Assembly (NCBI GenBank): GCA_028284605.1
Contig: JANQRL010000055.1
Coordinates: 1-40,212, forward strand
Origin: Paracoccaceae bacterium
Lineage (GTDB): Bacteria > Pseudomonadota > Alphaproteobacteria > Rhodobacterales > Rhodobacteraceae
DNA: 40,212 nucleotides
Direction of reading: 5' to 3'
Part shown: positions 35,077 to 40,212 of the stretch, piece after piece
Layout: each line of letters opens with the position of its first letter
Position numbering within the stretch: the first letter of the stretch is position 1
Translations under genes and position numbers: made by a program
Notes under the pieces: generated by a model
Seen by the model: only the letters and a program-made list of their open reading frames with translations
Told to the model about the DNA's origin: nothing
The model's database searches: none

Positions 35077-35194
35077 CAAAACCCTTCGAAGGGTTTTGCA
35101 AGTCGCTTCGAAGCGACTTTTTCTGCCCCGCGCATAGCCCGCTGGGGGCGACAAGACCCTTCAAAGGGTCTTACAAGTCGCTTGCAAGCGACTT
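35077..35194. repeat. Two pairs of palindromes downstream of fumC
   Basis: First pair: 35077-35098 (22 bp, core AACCCTTCGAAGGGTT) and 35100-35119 (AAGTCGCTTCGAAGCGACTT), the latter followed by T's to 35122, so it resembles an intrinsic terminator. After a 33-bp spacer the second pair: 35153-35172 (AAGACCCTTCAAAGGGTCTT, mismatched only at the central two bases) and 35175-35194 (AAGTCGCTTGCAAGCGACTT, perfect). Units 2 and 4 share the same arms. The layout of two pairs with a spacer matches the array at 6045-6163. It fills the gap between fumC and the DUF4169 gene. Confidence 0.9.
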
Positions 35195-35212
35195 TGGCGA
35201 GAGGACCCAAGG

Positions 35213-35389
35213 ATGGCGCAGCCCGTGAACCTCAACAAGGCGCGCAAGGCGCGGGCGAAATCGGAGCGCAAGACGAAGGCCGACGCGAACGCGTTGAAAC
35301 ACGGCCGGGCCAGGGCCGAGCGGGAGCGGGACACGAAGGTGGCCGACCAGGCCCGGCGCCGGCTCGACGCGCACAAGAGAGACACATGA
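35213..35389 (+). CDS. DUF4169 family small basic protein
   Basis: A 58-residue, highly charged protein (MAQPVNLNKARKARAKSERK... ending RRRLDAHKRDT) that is almost entirely helical in appearance and rich in Lys/Arg/Ala. It matches the DUF4169 family known in Rhodobacterales as small proteins beside fumC and an RHH protein. Its last codon overlaps the next start (ATGA), so the two are co-translated. Function unknown; nucleic-acid binding is possible from the charge. Confidence 0.82.
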   Translation: MAQPVNLNKARKARAKSERKTKADANALKHGRARAERERDTKVADQARRRLDAHKRDT

Positions 35390-35607
35390 CCGGCGCGCGC
35401 CCGGAGAAACACTCACTCACCCTGCGCGGCCACCGCACTTCGGTCTCGCTGGAGCCGGAATTCTGGCAGGCCTTCCGCGCCGTCGCCAAACGACAAGGCA
35501 AAGCGCTCAACGAACTCGCCGCGGAGATAGACGAGGCGCGCGGCGCGGACCGGGGATTGGCGTCAGCGATCCGGGTGTTCGTGCTTCAGTCGCGGCCGCC
35601 GGAATAG
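35386..35607 (+). CDS. Ribbon-helix-helix domain protein (RHH_4)
   Basis: A 73-residue protein with the RHH_4 pattern: the N-terminal strand HSLTLRGHRTSVSLEP that would pair with a second subunit and enter the DNA major groove, then two helices, EFWQAFRAVAKRQGKALNELAAEID and the end ASAIRVFVLQ. It is probably a small DNA-binding protein. It overlaps the DUF4169 gene by four bases (ATGA) and its end overlaps the convergent gene at 35586-35858 by 22 bases. Target unknown. Confidence 0.87.
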   Translation: MTGARPEKHSLTLRGHRTSVSLEPEFWQAFRAVAKRQGKALNELAAEIDEARGADRGLASAIRVFVLQSRPPE

Positions 35608-35858
35608 AGCGCCGCGCGCATCCGGCGCAGGTCGACCCGCTCCTGACGGTCCTCGACACCGACAGCTACCGACTGCTCGACGGCTTCGAGCTCTTCGTTG
35701 AATTCGGCCATCAGGTCCTCGATATCCTCGCGGGTGACGTCCGGGCTCGGCTCCGGCTCGCCGCGAGAGCGGCGCACCAGCGACAGCACAGTCTCGACAG
35801 TGCGCGACAGACTGGCCGTCTCGCGCGGCGTCCCCTCGATTTCCTCAAATCGCGACAT
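35586..35858 (-). CDS. Hypothetical small acidic protein
   Basis: A 90-residue ORF starting at ATG 35858 (MSRFEEIEGTPRETASLSRTV...), with AAGGAG 12 bases upstream; an in-frame ATG at 35933 would add 25 residues. It looks helical, with ETVLSLVRRSRG and DIEDLMAEFNEELEAVEQSV, and a basic stretch VEDRQERVDLRRMRAAL near the end. No family is recognised. An AT-rich region with a CtrA-like site (35990-36005) lies upstream and could be its promoter. Confidence 0.5.
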   Translation of the reverse strand: MSRFEEIEGTPRETASLSRTVETVLSLVRRSRGEPEPSPDVTREDIEDLMAEFNEELEAVEQSVAVGVEDRQERVDLRRMRAALYSGGRD

Positions 35859-35989
35859 GTGGTCCCAAACTCCTTGCACCCGCCGGTCCCCACCGGCTCC
35901 GGACAAGGTAGGGAGTCCGGTCTCCGTGGCCAAGCCTCAATTCCGCCCGAATCTCGGAGCCGGCTCAGTAGATTTCTCACAACATATTG

Positions 35990-36005
35990 TTAATAATGAG
36001 CTAAC
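35990..36005 (-). promoter_or_regulatory. CtrA-like box
   Basis: On the minus strand the sequence reads GTTAG-N7-TTAAC, one mismatch from the CtrA consensus TTAA-N7-TTAAC. It lies in an unusually AT-rich patch upstream of the small gene that ends at 35586. A CcrM-type GANTC site (GACTC) is 20-30 bases away. Confidence 0.3.
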
Positions 36006-36139
36006 CATGATCCCGAAAACGCGACGACTCTGAATGATCACTGCCCGGCGCTGCGTTCAGCGCCCGATTCCGTTGCCGATGTCTGAGCAATATGGGGGGT
36101 GCAGCCGAATTGTTGACGGTGAATGCCGCCGACGGCCGC

Positions 36140-37489
36140 TCAGCGCGGTGTGAGTCGCAGCCAGATCCCGTCTTTCGCCCGCACCGTCAGATGCGCCACC
36201 GGCACCGGCGCGCGGCCCTCCACCGTCGCCACGCGGAACCGCCGCAGGATCAGCGCCAGCAGCAGCACCCCCTCGACCATCGCGAACCCCGCCCCGGTGC
36301 AGACCCGCGGCCCGGCGGAGAACGGGATATAGGCGTCGCGCTGGCACGCCTTGCCGTTCTCGGTCTGCCAGCGCGCCGGGTCGAACCCGTCCGGATCGTC
36401 CCAGAGCCGGCTCTGCCGGTGCAGGTGCCAGGGGCTGAGCACGACCTGGCTGCCGACCCGCACCGGGCGCTCGCGGAAGGTCTCGGGGCGCACCGTCTCG
36501 CGTACCATCATCGGCACCGGGGGGTAGAGCCGCAGCGCCTCGCGAAAGACATCGCGGGTGACGCGGAGCTTCGAGATCGCACCGAACTCCTCGGTCAGGG
36601 CGGCCGCCTCCGCCGCCACCCTGTCCTGCCAGTCCGGGTAGAGCGCCAGGAGGTAGAGCGTCCAGGCCAGCGCCGAGGCGCTGGTCTCATGGCCCGCAAG
36701 GAAGAAGATCGCGACCTGATCGACCATCTCCTCGGTGCCGAACCGCTCGCCGGTCTCCGGGTCGGTCGTCGTCATGATCTTGGTGGCCAGATCGTCGGGC
36801 GCGGTGCCGGCCCCGATCTCGGCCAGACGCCGTTCGGTGAGCGTGGTGATCAGCCGCCGGATATCGCGCGCCGCCGCCCGCGTCTCGCGGCGGAAGAAGC
36901 GCGGCATCCAGCGCGGGCCGGGGAGGAAGGCGGCGAGGTTCAGGATCGGCTGGCTGCGCTGATAGGCCCGGAAGCGCTCGAAAACCTGTGCCGCGATGGG
37001 CTCTTCGATGGGGATCGAGAAAAGCGTGCGGAAGATCACATCCGCCGCCGCGTGGCTCGCCTCCGCCTCGATCTCGAAGGGGGCGCCGTCGGCCCGGGCC
37101 GCGAGCCGCTCCGCCGCCGCCTCCCCCGCCGCCCACATCGCCGGAAAGGTGTCGCGGAGCCGCCCGCCCTCAAAGGCCGGGTCGATGATCCGCCGCTGCC
37201 GTTTCCAGGTCTCGCCATTGGTCACGAAAACGCTCTCGCCCAGCAAAGGCCGCAGCCCGGCGCCGATCCGGTCGGATTTCGGGAAATCGTCGGGGCGTTC
37301 GTTCAGCACCAGCTTCACCAGCTTCGGATCATTGGCGAGGTAGGAGCGAAAGAACGGCGTCCGGAACTCCGCCATCCAGGCGCGGTAGAGCTTTTCCGGC
37401 TGGGCCGAGAGGATGTCGCGCCGGAAGAGCCGCAGATAGCGCCAGAGCGACACGCGCTCCGGTCTCGAAGGCGGCTTGGGCGGGATCAT
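36140..37489 (-). CDS. Cytochrome P450
   Basis: A 449-residue soluble haem monooxygenase. The I-helix oxygen-binding motif is AGHETSASALAW near residue 265, the K-helix ExxR is EALR in VFREALRLYPPVPMMVRE near 317, the PERF-like region is FDPARW, and the haem-binding loop is FSAGPRVCTGAGF with the axial Cys at about residue 397. The general sequence (NGETWKRQRRIIDPAFEGGRL) resembles the CYP4-like bacterial type more than the camphor P450 type. No ferredoxin or reductase gene is adjacent. It lies 10 bases downstream of the membrane hydrolase-like gene and is very likely co-transcribed with it. Substrate unknown. Confidence 0.94.
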   Translation of the reverse strand: MIPPKPPSRPERVSLWRYLRLFRRDILSAQPEKLYRAWMAEFRTPFFRSYLANDPKLVKLVLNERPDDFPKSDRIGAGLRPLLGESVFVTNGETWKRQRRIIDPAFEGGRLRDTFPAMWAAGEAAAERLAARADGAPFEIEAEASHAAADVIFRTLFSIPIEEPIAAQVFERFRAYQRSQPILNLAAFLPGPRWMPRFFRRETRAAARDIRRLITTLTERRLAEIGAGTAPDDLATKIMTTTDPETGERFGTEEMVDQVAIFFLAGHETSASALAWTLYLLALYPDWQDRVAAEAAALTEEFGAISKLRVTRDVFREALRLYPPVPMMVRETVRPETFRERPVRVGSQVVLSPWHLHRQSRLWDDPDGFDPARWQTENGKACQRDAYIPFSAGPRVCTGAGFAMVEGVLLLALILRRFRVATVEGRAPVPVAHLTVRAKDGIWLRLTPR

Positions 37490-37499
37490 CTTGCCGGGA

Positions 37500-38747
37500 T
37501 CATGCGGCCTGGGAGGTGTATTTCGACGCCGGCAGGTCGATGCGGGAGCCTGAGGGCTTGCGGCCCGCGAAACGCTCGCCCAGGGTCTGCGGCCCGGCGG
37601 TGATGCGGAAATAATCGTAATCGCCGGGCCGGTCGAAGGCGCAGAGATACTGGAAATGCAGCCGGAAGAAGCGCCAGCGCAGTTCGGCCCAACGCTCCGG
37701 GCTCAGCGTCTGGGTGAAGGCGGCGGAGATCACCAGCGGCCAGCGCTGCCCCTCGGGCGCCACCCCGGACACCGCCACCGGATCGCAGAGCGCGAAGGCG
37801 CAGCCGTCGCCCGGCGCGGTGACATCGACCCAGGTCAGTTCGTCCCGAGCCGAGAGATAGGCCAGATCGGCGCGGAGCCGCCACGCCTCTGGCAGGAAGG
37901 AGACCATCGGCACCACCTGGCCGAGGCTCAGGAACCCAAGCGCCGGCCCGTCCCGGGGCACCCGCCCGTCGCGGATCAGATCGGCGAGGATCGAGATCGC
38001 CAGATGCGCACCCGAGGAATGACCGACGACCAGCACCTCGTCATGGGCCTCATCCGCCAGGGCGGCGGCGATGCTGTCGCCGAACGCGGCCATCCGGGCC
38101 TCCAGCTCCGGCGGATTGGCCCCGTTCCAGCGCGCGGAATAGGCGTAGTCATGCATCAGGTAATAGGCGAAGAGCTTGTTGTCCTTCGCCTTGAAGGTCT
38201 TGAGGACGAGGACGAAGACGGCGAGGCCCGCGGCCAGCCCGACCCAGCCCGCGACGGCCCCTAGCAGACCGGTCAGAGCGGCGCTCACCGCCCAGCCCGC
38301 CAGCCGCGCGGCGGCATAGGCGAGGAAGAGTTGCAGAAGCAGCATTCCGACCGGGTAGAGCGCCGCGATCACCGGCCCCTTGCGGAGCCACATCAGCCGG
38401 CGCAGCGCGCCGCTCGCGATATAGGTCCAGGCAGTGCGGGCAAGCTGGCCATAGGTGCCGGGAATCGAGTTCGACATGCTGTCGCGGACGATGTCGGACC
38501 AGACCAGCGCCTCGATATCGGCCTGGACCTCGGCGCCCTCGATCTCGGCCTCGACATGCCAGCCATAGGGCCCACCGCCGCGCTTCGCGCTCTGGCCGAT
38601 CCGGTAGCCGGATATCTCGACCTGGGCGGCGCTTTCGGTGCGGTAGAGTTCCCGGTAGCGGCGCGGATGAAACGGGTCGTAGCCGGGGATGTAGAACACC
38701 TTCCGGCGGCGCACCTGCGCGTGGGTCTGAGCGTCGAACCGCGTCAT
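37500..38747 (-). CDS. Membrane protein with alpha/beta-hydrolase-like domain
   Basis: A 415-residue protein I cannot assign to a named family. It begins with KVFYIPGYDPFHPRRYRELYRTES (residues 16-39), a conserved-looking motif, has about two membrane segments between residues 124 and 184, and then a cytosolic region containing VLVVGHSSGAHLAISILADL (239-258), where GHSSG at 242-246 is a typical nucleophile elbow of alpha/beta hydrolases with Ser244. Candidate acid and His residues follow but cannot be placed surely. It is directly upstream of the P450 gene (10-base gap), so the pair may act on the same, probably hydrophobic, substrate; that is inference. Confidence 0.75.
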   Translation of the reverse strand: MTRFDAQTHAQVRRRKVFYIPGYDPFHPRRYRELYRTESAAQVEISGYRIGQSAKRGGGPYGWHVEAEIEGAEVQADIEALVWSDIVRDSMSNSIPGTYGQLARTAWTYIASGALRRLMWLRKGPVIAALYPVGMLLLQLFLAYAAARLAGWAVSAALTGLLGAVAGWVGLAAGLAVFVLVLKTFKAKDNKLFAYYLMHDYAYSARWNGANPPELEARMAAFGDSIAAALADEAHDEVLVVGHSSGAHLAISILADLIRDGRVPRDGPALGFLSLGQVVPMVSFLPEAWRLRADLAYLSARDELTWVDVTAPGDGCAFALCDPVAVSGVAPEGQRWPLVISAAFTQTLSPERWAELRWRFFRLHFQYLCAFDRPGDYDYFRITAGPQTLGERFAGRKPSGSRIDLPASKYTSQAA

Positions 38748-38801
38748 GGGCCGGAGGTTAGCGCGAAATCCGGGCGAAAATAAGCCTGTCGGGGGCCCCG
38801 A

Positions 38802-39566
38802 TCAGCCCAGCACGGCCAGGGCCGGGAAGGTTTCGAGGAGCCACCAGGAAAAGGCGGTGAACTGCCCGGTGATCATCAGGAGGCCGACGGTCCAGAGGAG
38901 CAGGCCCGAGATGCGCTCGATCCGGGTCATATGCCGCCGCATCCAGGCCATCGCCCCCTTCATCCGGGGAAAGAAGGCGGCGACCAGCAGGAAGGGCACA
39001 CCAAGGCCGATGGCATAGAAGCCAAGGAGCACGGTGCCGCGGGCGACATCCGCCTCCGACGCGGCGAGGCCGAGGATCGCGCCCAGGATCGGGCCGAGGC
39101 AGGGCGTCCAGCCGAAGGCGAAGGCGAGGCCGAGGACATAAGCGCCGAGCGCCGAGCCGCCCCGGTCGCCGGTCTCGATACGCGCCTCGCGGTCGAGAAA
39201 CCCGATCCGGAAGACGCCGACGAAATGCGCCCCGAAGATCATGATGACGAGACCCGCCCCGATCAGGAACCAGTCCTGGAATTGCAGGAAGGCGCGGCCG
39301 AGGGCGGAGAAGGCGAAGCCGAGGAAGAGGAAGATCGTCGACAGGCCGAGGACGAAAAACGCCGCCGAGATCAGCACCTTGCGGCGCGCGACGCGGGTCT
39401 CGTCAAGCTCGGAGATCGACACGCCGCCCATATAGGCCAGATAGGGCGGCACGATGGGCAGGACACAGGGGCTCAGGAACGACAGAAGCCCCGCCGTCAT
39501 CGCGATCAGGAGCGCGGGCAGGAGCGTGGCATCGAGGATCAGAGACGCATCCATCGGGTCCGACAT
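38802..39566 (-). CDS. ccdA: CcdA/DsbD-type thiol-disulfide transporter
   Basis: A 254-residue, six-helix inner-membrane protein that carries reducing equivalents from cytosolic thioredoxin to periplasmic thiol proteins. The two redox cysteines are in the mirrored motifs FLSPCVLPIVPPYLAYMGG (Cys34) and FGWTPCLGPILGAILGLAA (Cys156). SoxV of sox clusters belongs to this family, so it could serve SoxY as well as cytochrome c maturation; several haem proteins here need the latter. Start is uncertain: ATG 39566 is used, with ATG 39554 and GTG 39590 as alternatives, none with a good Shine-Dalgarno. It is divergent from a TusA-like gene. Confidence 0.92.
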   Translation of the reverse strand: MSDPMDASLILDATLLPALLIAMTAGLLSFLSPCVLPIVPPYLAYMGGVSISELDETRVARRKVLISAAFFVLGLSTIFLFLGFAFSALGRAFLQFQDWFLIGAGLVIMIFGAHFVGVFRIGFLDREARIETGDRGGSALGAYVLGLAFAFGWTPCLGPILGAILGLAASEADVARGTVLLGFYAIGLGVPFLLVAAFFPRMKGAMAWMRRHMTRIERISGLLLWTVGLLMITGQFTAFSWWLLETFPALAVLG

Positions 39567-39648
39567 ATTCGAGGGCGCGCCCGGCGTCACGACAAGATGT
39601 TCTCACAACTTGGTGGACGGGATGAAACACCGGCAGTATCTGGGCGCC

Positions 39649-39876
39649 ATGGATGAGACGGCGTTTCTCGATGCCCGCGGACTGCTCTGCCCGCTGCCGG
39701 TGCTGAAGGCGCGCAAGCGGCTGGCGGGGCTGGCACCCGGCGACGTGCTGCGGGTGCTGGCCGACGATCCGGCGGCTCTGGTGGACATCCCGCATTTCTG
39801 CGCCGAGGCGGGGCATGTGCTGGCGGGCCAGGGCGAGGAAGACGGCGCGCAGGTCTACCTGATCCGGAAGGCCTAG
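39649..39876 (+). CDS. TusA/SirA-family sulfurtransferase
   Basis: A 75-residue cytosolic sulfur-carrier protein with the family signature LDARGLLCPLPVLKARKRL: Cys14 in CPxP carries the persulfide. The rest (GDVLRVLADDPAALVDIPHFCAEAGH...) is the two-layer alpha/beta sandwich with a second Cys near residue 50. Start ATG 39649 gives the normal family length; ATG 39622 would add nine residues. It is divergent from ccdA with 82 bases between starts. TusA proteins work in tRNA thiolation, Moco synthesis or sulfur oxidation; with SoxC (a Moco enzyme) in the window, either use is possible. Confidence 0.9.
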   Translation: MDETAFLDARGLLCPLPVLKARKRLAGLAPGDVLRVLADDPAALVDIPHFCAEAGHVLAGQGEEDGAQVYLIRKA

Positions 39877-39915
39877 GCGCGGCCCCAGCGCATTAACATC
39901 GCACCTCAAGACATC

Positions 39916-39934
39916 GAATTTTCGTCGAAAATTC
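39916..39934. repeat. 19-bp perfect inverted repeat
   Basis: GAATTTTCG-T-CGAAAATTC, 40 bases after the TusA-like stop codon. It is an AT-rich hairpin and probably a terminator-like or protein-binding palindrome. A related palindrome is at 40045-40074. Confidence 0.6.
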
Positions 39935-40044
39935 ACCGCCCCCTGAGCATCCTGGAACCCGGAACACCCGGACCGAACCGGTCACTGGCACCTCCCACCA
40001 GCCCATCCCGCCGGCCGGCCCGATTCTCTCAACATCGACCGCCA

Positions 40045-40074
40045 GGCGCCGAATTTTCGCGAAAATCCGGCGCC
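40045..40074. repeat. 30-bp imperfect palindrome
   Basis: Outer arms GGCGCCG/CGGCGCC enclose the palindrome ATTTTCGCGAAAAT; only one base pair is mismatched (40052/40067). It shares GAATTTTCG with the repeat at 39916-39934. It lies 23 bases beyond the stop of the gene at the right edge and could be its terminator. Confidence 0.6.
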
Positions 40075-40096
40075 CTGCCCAATACAAGACACCAGA

Positions 40097-40212
40097 TCAG
40101 CGCCCGAGGGACCACCAGCCGCGCCGTTTCGGCTTGTCGGTGTCTTCCGATGCCGGCTCCGCCGCCGCCGGTTCGACAACCCGCTCCGGCTCGGCAGCCG
40201 GTTCCGGTGCAG
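40097..40212 (-). CDS. C-terminal end of a gene truncated by the window edge, possibly ribonuclease E/G
   Basis: The minus-strand frame ending at TGA 40097-40099 gives a 38-residue tail: an Ala/Pro/Glu-rich stretch (APEPAAEPERVVEPAAAEPA), then DKPKRRGWWSLGR at the end. A low-complexity acidic/proline region followed by a short basic Trp-Trp motif resembles the C-terminus of Rhodobacterales RNase E, which carries degradosome contacts, but this is recall of a weak feature and other proteins with such tails are possible. The codon use is like that of other genes in the window. Too short for the ORF list because its start is outside. Confidence 0.5.
   Translation of the reverse strand, partial: APEPAAEPERVVEPAAAEPASEDTDKPKRRGWWSLGR

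Noticed and set aside
39893-40179. Short minus-strand ORFs of 64-65 codons at the right edge
   Set aside because: They cover the palindromes and lie in other frames than the truncated gene ending at 40097; no ribosome-binding site or family.

Overview
The window is about 40 kb of GC-rich chromosome that looks like an alphaproteobacterium of the order Rhodobacterales (Rhodobacter/Roseobacter relatives). Support: a eukaryote-like NADP isocitrate dehydrogenase, an alphaproteobacterial SOS box (GTTC-N7-GTTC) before recA, a ClpS2-like adaptor, an SspB with the tail typical of this class, the fumC / DUF4169 / ribbon-helix-helix set, and a complete Paracoccus-type sox cluster. Genus assignment is inference.

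Layout. 1-4.0 kb: small membrane protein, icd, clpS, then an operon of two SMR efflux proteins with a YitT-family protein between them. 4.0-11.2 kb: housekeeping genes typA, alaS (with a DUF1330 protein), recA, and a divergent sulfotransferase-like gene. 11.2-16.1 kb: nagA-nagK (amino-sugar catabolism) and fahA-hmgA (homogentisate/tyrosine catabolism) on the minus strand, with a divergent MarR regulator and a clear operator. 16.4-27.1 kb: sulfur oxidation on the minus strand, soxXYZABCDEF, then a DUF302 protein and a YeeE/YedE sulfur-compound transporter. 27.5-31.6 kb: MFS transporter, glycosyltransferase, DEAD-box helicase, small ORF. 31.8-36 kb: chrA, sspB, fumC, DUF4169, RHH protein, a small hypothetical gene. 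36.1-40.2 kb: P450 with a membrane alpha/beta-hydrolase-like partner, ccdA, a divergent TusA-like sulfurtransferase, and the 3' end of a gene running off the right edge (possibly RNase E).

How the genes work together. The Sox proteins form the periplasmic thiosulfate-oxidising system: SoxXA loads substrate onto SoxY of SoxYZ, SoxB hydrolyses off sulfate, SoxCD oxidises the sulfane sulfur, and SoxEF are accessory electron-transfer/flavin proteins. The YeeE/YedE protein probably moves a reduced sulfur species, and CcdA plus the TusA-like protein at the right end could supply thiol redox and sulfur relay. An ATTC-N8-GAAT operator lies before soxX, but no regulator, soxV or soxW is adjacent.

The least explained content is intergenic. 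(i) Three loci carry arrays of 20-24 bp palindromes with different arms but a nearly constant TCGA core, repeated every 22-24 bp; two of them flank typA. (ii) A 140-bp dispersed repeat with perfect 18-bp terminal inverted repeats occurs at 1934-2073 and, inverted, at 16188-16327, with a third decayed copy near 17764-17900; the last two bracket the YeeE/YedE gene. (iii) A long nested hairpin at 17664-17778. (iv) A hairpin ending two bases before the start codon of the DEAD-box helicase. No tRNA, rRNA, CRISPR array, transposase or prophage was seen.
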